From positions 1 to 59,897 of the forward strand of contig JAJYLH010000034.1 of NCBI GenBank assembly GCA_021787845.1: a stretch of DNA of 59,897 nt, written 5' to 3'. The notes under the pieces were generated by a model. That model was not told where the DNA came from. It saw nothing but the letters and a program-made list of their open reading frames with translations, and did not search any database. A program made the position numbers and the translations under genes. The DNA comes from Myxococcales bacterium. Its GTDB lineage: Bacteria > Myxococcota > Myxococcia > Myxococcales > JAJYLH01. This document shows, one piece after another, positions 42,958-51,348 of the stretch; the first letter of the stretch is position 1, and each line of letters begins with the position of its first letter.

Positions 42958-45867
42958 ATGGGCGTGACGGTCCGGGCGACCAGAAGAGGTTCGAGCCGGT
43001 CCATTCCGGATGCGCGCGCTCGCTCGGCGGGGCTGGCGCTGGCTGCCGTGCTCGTCCTGGCGACCGGGACCGCTCTCGCACAGCCTTACGACCCGTCGCT
43101 CCATTTCTCGACCCTGAAGACGCCGCACTTTCTCATCCACTTCCATCAAGGCGAGGAGCCGCTCGCGCAAGCCGTCGCGCGCGCGGCGGAAGCGGCGAAC
43201 CTGCTGCTCGTACCGCTCCTCGGCCACCAGCCCTCCGAGCCGACGCACATCCTCCTCGTCGACGTCGACGACTCGGCGAACGGCTACGCGACGCCGGTTC
43301 CGCGCAACACCATCGAGCTGCTCGCCGCGCCGCCGGATTCCCGCGGCGAGCTCAACCAGTTCCAGGACTGGCTCTGGCAGCTCATCGTCCACGAATACAC
43401 CCACGTCTTGCACCTGGACACCATCCGCGGGCCGGCCCGGATCCTCAACGCGATCTTCGGCAAGTCGCTCTCCCCCAACGACGCCTGGCCGCACTGGTTC
43501 TTGGAAGGGCTCGCGGTCTACGACGAGTCCACCCTCTCCCGGGGCGGGCGGCTCAAGAGCGCGCTGTTCGACATGGAGCTGCGCGAACAGATCTTGGGAG
43601 GGAGAGCGCTGTCGCTCTCCAGGCTGTCGAACGCGCCGCTCGAATGGCCGTACGATGACGCCTGGTACCTCGACGGCTCGCACTTCCTCGACTACCTCGC
43701 CCAGCGCCACGGCATGGCGTCGATTCGTGGCATCTCGCAGGAGAACGCCGGAACCTGGATTCCCTACTTCTTGAACACCATCGCCCTGGACCAGACCGGA
43801 GACTCTTTTCGGGCGATGTACCGCGACTGGCTCCAAGCGATGCGAACGCGCTACCTGGCGCAAGTCCGCGCGCTCGGGCCGCTGACGCCGGAAAGGCGCT
43901 TGACCTTCGACGGGCAGGGGCGGATTTCGCCGCGCGCCTCGCCGGACGGACGCACCATCTACTCGATCCTTGCCGATGCCGATGCCCGTCCCCGGCTGAT
44001 GGCTTTCGACATCGCGTCGGGCACGGAACGCGCGGTCGTCGACGTGAACGACCTCGGCGGGCTCGCCGTCCTTCCCGACGGCCGGGTGCTACTCGCGCAA
44101 ACCGAGATCGCTCACAACTACGAGGCGTACCAGGACCTCTTCGTCGTCGATCCCGCGCGCGGCTCGTTCGAACAGCTCACCCACGGCGCGCGGCTGAGCG
44201 ACCCCGACGTCGCCACCGACGGGCGGGTGGTCGCCGTCCAACGGGTCGGGCCCGGCCGCACCGCCATCGTCCTCTTCCCCTCGCTCGAACAGGCGAGCCG
44301 GCCGGGACGGGTGCTGGTCGAAGCGAGCGATCTCGAGCCAGTCGCGACCCCGCGTTTCTCCCCCGACGGCCGGCAGCTCGTCTACGCCATCCATCGCGGC
44401 CTCTCGTTCGACCTACAGATCCTCGACCTCGCCACCGGCACCCGCACCGACCTCACCCACGACGATGCCCAGGACATCGAGCCATCCTTTACCGCTGACG
44501 GGAAGCAGGTGCTCTTCAGCTCCGACCGCGGCGGCGTCTTCGACGTGTGCGAAATCGACCTCGCGACGCGCGCGCTCACCCGGTTGACGAACGTCGCCGG
44601 CGGCGCGTTCGAACCCCTGTTCGCCGGCGGCCGGCTCTACTACCTCGGCTACGGCGCGGCCGGCTGGGACCTCGCCCGCGAGAACGGAAAGCCCTCTCGC
44701 CTACCGGCACCGCCGCCGCCGACTATCTCCGGTCCCGCCTTGCCCGCGGCGCTGTCGGCGAAGACGCGCTATCCGGTCCACCGCTACTCGCCTCTTCCGA
44801 CCCTGTGGCCGCAGCTCTGGCTGCCGACGATCGGCGCCGACCCGGCCGGAACCACCCTCGGCCTCCTGGTCGAAGGCGCCGACGTCCTCGACGACTACGA
44901 GTACAACGCCCAGGCGTGGTGGAGCCTCGGCGCGAAGGAGCCCGACTTCGCCGTCGCGGCTCTGACCAACGCCATCGCCCCCACCGTCGAGCTCGACGCG
45001 AGCCGCACCCTCGACCTGGTCCCGGGAGCGCCCAAGGATTACGTGGAGCGGACCACCACCGCTCGCGCGCTCGCGACCTGGTATTTCCGGCGCTTCTACA
45101 GCTCGTCGGCGCTCAGCGTCGGCTACCAGCTCTCGCAGCTCTCCCCCGCCCTCGTCCCCGAGCTCAAGCCCTCCGGCCCACCGCTACCGGAGCAGGGACG
45201 CCTGGCGACCGCCCTCCTCGGCTTCTCCTTCTCCAACGCGCTCAGCTTCATCGACTCGATCTCGCCCGAACAGGGGCGCAGCCTCTCCCTGACCCTACGT
45301 GGCTCGGCACCGCTCCTGGGAAGCGACTTCACCACCGCGAGCGTCGACGGCGCCTGGACCGAGTACCTCCGGGTCCCCCTCCCGTTTCGCCGGCCGACCC
45401 ATCACGTCCTCGCCCTCCACCTCGCCGGCGGGCTCTCCCTCGGCGCTCTCGGTGGACGACAGCGCTTCGGCCTGGGAGGACCGAGCACGGTCAACGTCCT
45501 CTCTGACGCGCTGGCGCTCCAGAGCCCTTCGACGCTCCTGCGCGGCTATCCGGCGGACTTCATGAGCGGCCGCGCCTTCGTCCTCGCGAGCGCCGAGTAC
45601 CGCTTTCCCCTCTTCGCGCCCGAGCTCGGCTACTCCACCTTTCCGTTGCAGCTCCGGCGCGTCTTCGGCGCGGCCTTCGTCGACTCCGGCGAGGCGTTCA
45701 CCGGGCCATTCCACCTCGACCGGATGCACACCGGCATCGGTGCCGAGCTGCGGCTCGAGCTGGTCCTCGGCTACGACCTTTCGACCGTGCTGCGCGTGGG
45801 CTACGCCCGCGGCCTCGACCGCGGCGGCGAGAACCAGCTCCTCCTGCTCTTCGGAGCGAGCTACTGA
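42958..45867 (+). CDS. Outer-membrane gluzincin / TolB-type propeller / beta-barrel fusion
   Basis: This 969-residue protein has a signal peptide (SAGLALAAVLVLATGTALA, ending near residue 41). The peptidase domain carries HEYTH at 145-149 with a downstream Glu183 in WFLEGLAVY, the HExxH...E set of gluzincins (M1/M4-like). Residues ~330-600 contain WD40/TolB repeats (ISPRASPDGRTIYS, PRFSPDGRQLVYA, PSFTADGKQVLFSSDRGG). The final ~300 residues are amphipathic strands similar to Omp85/surface-antigen barrels, ending LLLLFGASY with the aromatic C terminus of barrel proteins. A surface- or periplasm-facing protease anchored by its own barrel is inferred. The start at 42958 is tentative because repeat sequence lies upstream. 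Confidence 0.8.
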   Translation: MGVTVRATRRGSSRSIPDARARSAGLALAAVLVLATGTALAQPYDPSLHFSTLKTPHFLIHFHQGEEPLAQAVARAAEAANLLLVPLLGHQPSEPTHILLVDVDDSANGYATPVPRNTIELLAAPPDSRGELNQFQDWLWQLIVHEYTHVLHLDTIRGPARILNAIFGKSLSPNDAWPHWFLEGLAVYDESTLSRGGRLKSALFDMELREQILGGRALSLSRLSNAPLEWPYDDAWYLDGSHFLDYLAQRHGMASIRGISQENAGTWIPYFLNTIALDQTGDSFRAMYRDWLQAMRTRYLAQVRALGPLTPERRLTFDGQGRISPRASPDGRTIYSILADADARPRLMAFDIASGTERAVVDVNDLGGLAVLPDGRVLLAQTEIAHNYEAYQDLFVVDPARGSFEQLTHGARLSDPDVATDGRVVAVQRVGPGRTAIVLFPSLEQASRPGRVLVEASDLEPVATPRFSPDGRQLVYAIHRGLSFDLQILDLATGTRTDLTHDDAQDIEPSFTADGKQVLFSSDRGGVFDVCEIDLATRALTRLTNVAGGAFEPLFAGGRLYYLGYGAAGWDLARENGKPSRLPAPPPPTISGPALPAALSAKTRYPVHRYSPLPTLWPQLWLPTIGADPAGTTLGLLVEGADVLDDYEYNAQAWWSLGAKEPDFAVAALTNAIAPTVELDASRTLDLVPGAPKDYVERTTTARALATWYFRRFYSSSALSVGYQLSQLSPALVPELKPSGPPLPEQGRLATALLGFSFSNALSFIDSISPEQGRSLSLTLRGSAPLLGSDFTTASVDGAWTEYLRVPLPFRRPTHHVLALHLAGGLSLGALGGRQRFGLGGPSTVNVLSDALALQSPSTLLRGYPADFMSGRAFVLASAEYRFPLFAPELGYSTFPLQLRRVFGAAFVDSGEAFTGPFHLDRMHTGIGAELRLELVLGYDLSTVLRVGYARGLDRGGENQLLLLFGASY

Positions 45868-45920
45868 CGGTCGAGAGGCCGCGTCTTCTGTGAAGGTCCT
45901 GGGCGCGGGTTGCCACAGAA

Positions 45921-45960
45921 CCGACCGATCCGACCGATCCGACCGATCGGTCCGATCGTC
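45921..45960. repeat. 9-bp-unit palindromic array, copy 7
   Basis: Three CGACCGATC units followed by GGTCCGATCGTC in inverted orientation lie between the gluzincin and transporter genes. A weaker single unit (CGACCGATCGGA) is visible at about 39311. Confidence 0.8.
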
Positions 45961-45982
45961 CGGCGGGAACGCCGTTGCTAGG

Positions 45983-48901
45983 ATGGCGCCGATGCCTTCG
46001 GGCCTGGACCGCTTCCTCGACCGCGCGCTGAAAATCCGCCCGGGCGAGGCCGGACGCGTCGGGCTGATGGCCCTCTATTCGTTCTTCGCCATCGGCGCGC
46101 TCATCGTCGGCCGCACCGCCCGCGACGCGCTCTTCCTCGCCGACCTCCCCCAGGACCACGTCAAGCGCGACCTCGCCGCGATGTACATCGCGAACGCGGT
46201 GACCGTCGCGCTCCTGAGCTGGGGCTACTCCCGGGTCGCCGACCGCATCCGCCGCGACAAGCTCAACGCCCTCTTCGCCCTCGGCTGGGCCGCGGCGATG
46301 GCCGCCTTCTTCCTCCTCGTCACCGACCGCCCGCGCACCTTCGCGCCGCTGCTCTACGTCTCGGTCGAAGGGATGGGCGCCCTCGTCGTCATCCAGTTCT
46401 GGACCTTTGCCCAGGACGTCTTCAACGCCCGCGAAGCCAAGCGCCTCTTCGGCATCGTCGGCGCCGGCGGGCAGGTCGCGAACATCGTCTACGGCTTCCT
46501 CGCCGGCTCTATCGCTAAGCGCGTCAACCCCGAGTCGCTGCTCTTTCTCGTCGCCTTGAACCTCGTCGCCTGTGCCGTCCTCGCCCTCGCCATCGGCCGC
46601 CGCTATCCCGCCTCGACGCCGTCGCACCCGAGGCCGCACCCCAAGCCGAGCAAGAGCGGTTCCAAAGGCCAGACCGTCCGCGGGCTCGCGAGCCGCCACC
46701 TCGTGCTCCTCGCCGCGCTGGCGGTGGTCACCACCCTCGCGGTGCGCCTCGTCGACTTCCAGTTCAAGGCCGCGGCCGACGTCCGCTTCGCCACCGCCGC
46801 CGGAGTCGACAAGCACGCGCTCGGCGCCTTCTTCGGCCAGTTCTACGGCACCGTCGGCGTCGCCGCGCTCGCCATCCAGATGCTGGTCACCGGAAGGATG
46901 CTGGAGCGCTTCGGCATCCTGGCATCGCTCCTGCCCCTCCCCATCGGCCTCGCCGGGGGCACCCTCCTCGCCGCCGTCTGGCCGGGCGGCTGGGCGATGA
47001 GCCTCGCCAAGGGCTCGGACTCGATGTTCCGCTACACCTTGAACGACGCCTCGACCCAGCTTCTCTACGTGCCGGTCCCGGCCCACCAGCGCGGCCGCGT
47101 GAAAGCCATCGTCGACGGGCTCCTGAAACCCCTCGCCGGCGTCCTCGCGGGATTGCTGCTGATCGCCATCGGGCACTACGAGCACCTGGGGCCGCTCTTT
47201 CACCACGCCCGAGGCGACCTCGCGACGACCGCGCTGATCGTGCTCTTCGTCGTCGGCTGGATCGCCCTGCTCTTCCCAGCCCGCCGCCAATACGTCCGCT
47301 CCCTCCTCGACACCCTCCAGCGCCGCCGCCTCGACCTCCAATCCACCCCCATCGCCGTCGACCAGGCGACCCAGGACGCCCTCGCCAAGGTCCTGCGCGG
47401 TCCCGACACGCTCGCCATCCTGCACGCCCTGGCGCTCCTCCCCGAGGCCGGCGGGCGCGACTTCGCTCCGCTCGTCGCCGAGCTCCTCGACCACCCGGTC
47501 TCGAGCGTGCGCGCCGCCGCGACCGACCATTTCGCCGAGGTCCCGGACGGGCGCTATGCCGACTCGATCCGCGCGCGGCTGCGCGACCGCGACCCGTGGT
47601 GCGTGGCGAGCGCCATCGGCGCCTTGTGCGCCCTGGAGAGGGAAAGCGCTCTCGCCGAGGTCGAGCCGCTGCTCTTGGATCCGCGTCCGGGCATCCGCGC
47701 CGCCGTCGTCATCGGTCTGTTCAAGCACGGGGGGCCCCAAGGGGCGCGCGCGGCCAACGCCGCCCTGGAACGGCAGATGAACGCGACCTCCCGCGCCGAG
47801 CGCGAGCTCGCCGCCAGCGTTCTCGGAGAGCTGCAAGCGCTCCCGCTAGCCACGGAGACCCTGCCGAAGTTCCTGGACGATCCGAGCCCCAGCGTCCGCC
47901 GCGCCGCCCTCCAGTCGGCCGCGCGTCTGAAGGACCCCCGCCTCGTGCCCCACCTCGCGCGCCTGTGCGGCCAGAGCCCGACCGCACGGGAGGCCGCCAA
48001 TGCCCTGGTCGCGTTCGGCCCCGGCATCGAAGACCAGCTCGCGGCGACGATGGCCGACCCGAGCGCTGAGCTCGGCGTCCGGGAGGCGATGGCGCTGGTG
48101 CTCGGCAGGCTGGGGACCGGTACCGCTGCTGAACGGCTCCAGGAAGCGCTGGCGAACGGCGAGCCGGCGATGCGCGCGGCGGCGGCGGGCGCGCTCGCTC
48201 GGCTGGCACGCCGGCATCCCGAGGCGCGAGGCCGTCCAGACCTCGTCAACCGGGCGGTCGTTTCGGAGCTCGATCTCGCCGAGCACCTGGTCGACGTCCA
48301 CACGGCGCTCTCCTTGCCCCAGGTCGAGCGTTCGGCGCCGCTCACGGCGCCGCGCGGCCAGGGCGCCCGGGAGTTGCTCGCGCTCGCGCTGCTGGAGGAG
48401 CGCGAACGGGCGATCGAACGCGCCATCGTGCTGCTCGAGCTGTTGTACCCCCGGGCGCACCTGGACGTGGTCGCCGACAACCTGCGCGCCGACGAATCGG
48501 CCCGCCGCGCGAACGCGGTCGAGGTGCTGGACAACACCGTTCACGAGGAGCTCAAGAAGCGGCTGCTGCCGCTCCTCGAGGGTCGCCTCCACCGGACACC
48601 GCCGCCCAAACGCCCGCCGGAGCAATGGCTCGCGGGCCTCCTCGCGGGGCAGAACCCGTGGATTGCGGCGTGTGCCGCCCAGCTCGCGTTCGAGCGCGGC
48701 CTCGTCGAGTCCTCGCAGTCGCTGTCGGACGGGGTGAAATCGCCGGTCGCGTTCGTCCGAGAAGCGTGCGCGAACGCCCTGGCGCGCCTCAATCCGGCGA
48801 TGGCGAAACCGCTCCTGGAGAGCTTGCAGACCGACGACTCGCCTGCGGTCCGCCGAGTCGCCGAGGGTGCCCTGGTCCTCACCCGGCTCGCGTCGGCGTA
48901 G
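45983..48901 (+). CDS. Nucleotide-transporter (NTT/Npt-like) protein fused to HEAT repeats
   Basis: This 972-residue protein has about 11-12 membrane helices in residues 1-430, resembling the ATP:ADP antiporter/MFS-like Npt family. Markers are ARDALFLADLP in the first loop, FNAREAKRLFGIVGAGGQ before the fifth helix, and DASTQLLYVPVPAHQRGRVK. Residues ~450-970 are a helical solenoid of HEAT-like repeats (for example DDPSPSVRRAALQSAARLKD, PVSSVRAAATDHFAEV, SPVAFVREACANALARLN). Npt proteins exchange or import nucleotides; HEAT-fused relatives are uncharacterised and need not carry ATP. An ATG 9 bases downstream is an alternative start. A cNMP-binding protein gene is the convergent neighbour. Confidence 0.8.
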   Translation: MAPMPSGLDRFLDRALKIRPGEAGRVGLMALYSFFAIGALIVGRTARDALFLADLPQDHVKRDLAAMYIANAVTVALLSWGYSRVADRIRRDKLNALFALGWAAAMAAFFLLVTDRPRTFAPLLYVSVEGMGALVVIQFWTFAQDVFNAREAKRLFGIVGAGGQVANIVYGFLAGSIAKRVNPESLLFLVALNLVACAVLALAIGRRYPASTPSHPRPHPKPSKSGSKGQTVRGLASRHLVLLAALAVVTTLAVRLVDFQFKAAADVRFATAAGVDKHALGAFFGQFYGTVGVAALAIQMLVTGRMLERFGILASLLPLPIGLAGGTLLAAVWPGGWAMSLAKGSDSMFRYTLNDASTQLLYVPVPAHQRGRVKAIVDGLLKPLAGVLAGLLLIAIGHYEHLGPLFHHARGDLATTALIVLFVVGWIALLFPARRQYVRSLLDTLQRRRLDLQSTPIAVDQATQDALAKVLRGPDTLAILHALALLPEAGGRDFAPLVAELLDHPVSSVRAAATDHFAEVPDGRYADSIRARLRDRDPWCVASAIGALCALERESALAEVEPLLLDPRPGIRAAVVIGLFKHGGPQGARAANAALERQMNATSRAERELAASVLGELQALPLATETLPKFLDDPSPSVRRAALQSAARLKDPRLVPHLARLCGQSPTAREAANALVAFGPGIEDQLAATMADPSAELGVREAMALVLGRLGTGTAAERLQEALANGEPAMRAAAAGALARLARRHPEARGRPDLVNRAVVSELDLAEHLVDVHTALSLPQVERSAPLTAPRGQGARELLALALLEERERAIERAIVLLELLYPRAHLDVVADNLRADESARRANAVEVLDNTVHEELKKRLLPLLEGRLHRTPPPKRPPEQWLAGLLAGQNPWIAACAAQLAFERGLVESSQSLSDGVKSPVAFVREACANALARLNPAMAKPLLESLQTDDSPAVRRVAEGALVLTRLASA

Positions 48902-48935
48902 ATGTCGGCCCAACTCCTGGCGCTTCAACTCAACC

Positions 48936-49015
48936 CGTCGGATGGATGAAGCGCAGCGGAGCCCATCGGCGACGGCCTCGTTCGAGGGGCTGCGCTACGC
49001 TCCGCCCATCCGACG
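48936..49015. repeat. REP-like imperfect palindrome
   Basis: CGTCGGATGGATGAAGCGCA and the complement of CGTCGGATGGGCGGAGCGTA flank a central segment. It forms a long imperfect hairpin in the convergent gap between the transporter-HEAT gene and the cNMP-binding protein gene. Confidence 0.65.
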
Positions 49016-49065
49016 GCTCGACTTGACGCGCTCAATGGTTTGCGATGCCTTGGCGGCGCGAGCCC

Positions 49066-49157
49066 CCCGGGGGTTCCTTTTTCGGACGCGTTCTCACGGG
49101 TTGCAGTTTACTGCAGCCACCGTCGATGAGGCCGCAGAACATGCATTATACTGCCGG
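49066..49157. repeat. Dispersed ~90-bp element, copy A
   Basis: It shares ordered blocks with 15712-15800: GGGGGTTCCTTTTTCG, a perfect palindrome TGCAGTTTACTGCA at 49102-49115, and AACATGC followed by TATACTGCCGG. Copy B lies immediately upstream of sppA, but no gene starts next to this copy, so it behaves as a repeat rather than a dedicated promoter. Confidence 0.5.
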
Positions 49158-49204
49158 ACGCGATCTCGGCGTCGGAAAAGGACACCCCGACCGCCGGGCG
49201 CTCC

Positions 49205-49627
49205 TCAGCGCGCCCGGACGTTGGCCTCGCGCAGCCGCCGGCTGAGCACCTTGATGATGCCGAGGGAAATCTCCGGGCGCTCGGCGAGGATGTCGCGAAA
49301 GTCCTCCCGCCCGATTTTCAGGAGCAACGCTTCCGAGAGGGACGACACCGAGGCGCTGCGCGGCTCCGAGTCGAGCACGCTCATCTCGCCGAAGCACTCG
49401 CGTTCCCCCAACTCGGCCAACGCCTGCTCGCCGCGGTGAACCCGCACCCGACCCTCGACCACGATGTAGAGGGCGTCGCCCGGCTCGCCTTCCGAGAAGA
49501 CCATCTCGCCCTCGCCGACCAGGATCTCCTCCGCGATCTCCGCGATCTGCGCCAGGTCCTCCCCGGGCAACGCACGAAACAGATCGATCGATTTCAGGAA
49601 GAGGACTTTTTCGACGGTGGTGATCAC
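49205..49627 (-). CDS. Cyclic-nucleotide-binding domain protein
   Basis: This 140-residue protein is a single CRP-type beta-roll domain: [20 protein letters not shown] (about 44-63) and the phosphate-binding cassette [16 protein letters not shown] (about 78-93). The Arg and Glu that contact cAMP/cGMP are in place. A helical C-terminal tail of about 30 residues follows, with no helix-turn-helix, so it is not itself a transcription factor. It may act as a detached regulatory subunit. The neighbouring transporter has the HEAT part but no such domain, while related proteins combine these modules, so a functional pair is plausible. Confidence 0.88.
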   Translation of the reverse strand: MITTVEKVLFLKSIDLFRALPGEDLAQIAEIAEEILVGEGEMVFSEGEPGDALYIVVEGRVRVHRGEQALAELGERECFGEMSVLDSEPRSASVSSLSEALLLKIGREDFRDILAERPEISLGIIKVLSRRLREANVRAR

Positions 49628-49743
49628 GTGCCGCGGGTCCGCCCGAGGGAAAGACGCGCGAACGTAGCACGCAGCCCGCCGACAAGACGAGCGACGAGGC
49701 CGCGTTGACGGTCCCGCGCGGGGCGCCGTATGGTCCGCCGCCG

Positions 49744-49944
49744 ATGCGGCTCAAGGTCAACGGCGAAGAGCGGGTCGTCGCGGACGGCGCCACGATTCTC
49801 GGCCTCTTGGAGTCCCTGGGCCTCGAGCCGGAGCGCGTCGCCGTCGAGCGAAACCGCCTCCTCTGCCGCCGCGCCTCGTGGGCCGACACCGTCCTCCAAG
49901 ACGGCGACGAAGTCGAAGTCCTCACCTTCGTCGGCGGCGGCTGA
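49744..49944 (+). CDS. thiS: Sulfur carrier protein ThiS
   Basis: This 66-residue ubiquitin-fold protein carries sulfur as a C-terminal thiocarboxylate for thiazole formation in thiamine synthesis. The start [11 protein letters not shown] and the body [20 protein letters not shown] are typical. The essential C-terminal Gly-Gly is present (FVGGG). It is 22 bp upstream of thiG on the same strand. Neither a ThiF-type activating enzyme nor a TPP riboswitch was seen nearby. Confidence 0.92.
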   Translation: MRLKVNGEERVVADGATILGLLESLGLEPERVAVERNRLLCRRASWADTVLQDGDEVEVLTFVGGG

Positions 49945-49966
49945 CGCCCTTGCAGGAGCCCTCCCG

Positions 49967-50743
49967 ATGGAAGACATGCCTCTCGTTCTGGGAAAGCGCA
50001 CCTACTCTTCGCGGCTGATCATCGGCACCGGGAAGTACGCCGACTATTCCACGATGAAGGAGGCGCTGACCGCGTCGGGCGCGCAGCTCGTGACGGTGGC
50101 GCTGCGCCGGGTCGACCTCGCCGCGAAAGGCGAGCAATCGCTCTTCCACTGGCTGCCGGAGGGGATGACGGTCCTGCCCAACACCGCCGGCTGCCGCACT
50201 TCCGAGGAGGCCGTCCGCACCTGCCGGCTCGCCCGCGAGCTGGCCCTGGGCGACCTCGTCAAGCTGGAGGTGATCGGGGACCCGAAGACGCTCTTTCCCG
50301 ATGTGGAGGAGACCCTCGCCGCCGCGCGCATCCTGGTGAAGGACGGCTTCACCGTCCTGCCCTACCTCATCGACGACCCGATCGCCGCGAGGAAGCTGGA
50401 GGACCTCGGCTGCGCCGCGGTGATGCCGCTCGCAGCGCCCATCGGCAGCGGTCTCGGTATCCGAAATCCCTACAACCTGGCGCTCATCCTCGAGCAGGCA
50501 CAGGTGCCGGTCATCGTCGACGCGGGCGTGGGGACCGCCTCCGACGCCGCGGTCGCCCTGGAGCTCGGCTGCGACGGGGTGCTGATGAACACCGCCATCG
50601 CCCTCGCGCGGGAGCCCCAGCGGATGGCGCGCGCGATGAAGCTCGCGGTCGAGGCCGGGCGGCAGGCGTTTCTCGCCGGGCGGATGCCGAAGAAGCTCTA
50701 CGCGTCCGCCTCCTCGCCGATCGAGGGCCTATTGCCTCGGTGA
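49967..50743 (+). CDS. thiG: Thiazole synthase
   Basis: This 258-residue TIM-barrel enzyme condenses deoxyxylulose 5-phosphate, dehydroglycine and ThiS-thiocarboxylate to the thiazole phosphate. Conserved blocks include [10 protein letters not shown], the RRVDL segment, [53 protein letters not shown] and [16 protein letters not shown]. The active-site Lys lies in VKLEVIGD. The ATG at 49967 follows CAGGAG. Its last four bases overlap the start of thiE, indicating translational coupling. Confidence 0.96.
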   Translation: MEDMPLVLGKRTYSSRLIIGTGKYADYSTMKEALTASGAQLVTVALRRVDLAAKGEQSLFHWLPEGMTVLPNTAGCRTSEEAVRTCRLARELALGDLVKLEVIGDPKTLFPDVEETLAAARILVKDGFTVLPYLIDDPIAARKLEDLGCAAVMPLAAPIGSGLGIRNPYNLALILEQAQVPVIVDAGVGTASDAAVALELGCDGVLMNTAIALAREPQRMARAMKLAVEAGRQAFLAGRMPKKLYASASSPIEGLLPR

Positions 50744-51348
50744 TTCCGCGCGTCTTCATCATCACCGACCGGGCCGTCGCGCCCGAGCCGGCGCCGACGC
50801 TCGCGCCGGTTCTCTCGGTGCTGCCGCCGGGCGAGACCGCTGTCGTCCTGCGTGAAAAGGATCTCCCGGTCCGGGAACACCTCGCCCTCGGCCGGGCGTT
50901 GCGCGCGCTGACGAAGAGCCATGGCGCTCTTCTCATCATCGCCGGCCGGCTGGACCTCGCGCTCGCGTGCGGGGCCGATGGCGTCCACTTCGGCCGAGAG
51001 GCGCCCTCGTCCGAGGACGCGCGCCCGTTGCTGCCGACGTCGATGCTGGTCGGATCGTCGATCCACGCGGGGGAGCCGGCACCGCTCCTGGCGAGCTACG
51101 CCTTCCTGAGCCCGATCTTCCCGACCTCGTCCAAGCCGTTGGCGGCGCCGCTCGGCCTCGACGGCTTGCGGGCCACGGCCCAGCGCTCGCGGACTCCCCT
51201 GGTCGCGCTGGGAGGCATCGACGAGTCGAACGCGGGCCGCTGCCTGGACAGCGGCGCTTCTGCGGTGGCGCTGCGTAGCCGCCTCTTAGGAGCGGATCGG
51301 CTCCGTGCCGCGCGCGCGCTGGCCGAAATCATCGCTTCGCGCCCCTAG
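50740..51348 (+). CDS. thiE: Thiamine-phosphate synthase (ThiE/TenI family)
   Basis: This 202-residue TIM-barrel protein starts with a GTG within GTGA shared with the thiG stop. It keeps VFIITDR at the N terminus, [15 protein letters not shown], the pyrophosphate-binding [10 protein letters not shown] and [10 protein letters not shown]. ThiE joins HMP-pyrophosphate and thiazole phosphate. Some residues are less conserved than in canonical ThiE (VVLREKDL instead of the usual QLR-K, and no clear CLIVND), so a TenI aromatase role remains possible. Its stop overlaps the convergent glycosyltransferase stop by 4 bases. Confidence 0.82.
   Translation: MIPRVFIITDRAVAPEPAPTLAPVLSVLPPGETAVVLREKDLPVREHLALGRALRALTKSHGALLIIAGRLDLALACGADGVHFGREAPSSEDARPLLPTSMLVGSSIHAGEPAPLLASYAFLSPIFPTSSKPLAAPLGLDGLRATAQRSRTPLVALGGIDESNAGRCLDSGASAVALRSRLLGADRLRAARALAEIIASRP

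Noticed and set aside
45698-47836. Long minus-strand frame antisense to the transporter-HEAT gene
   Set aside because: Low-complexity Glu/Gly/Arg composition and an excellent sense protein on the other strand.
49628-49743. TPP riboswitch before thiS
   Set aside because: The conserved CUGAGA-type core was not found in this 116-bp gap.
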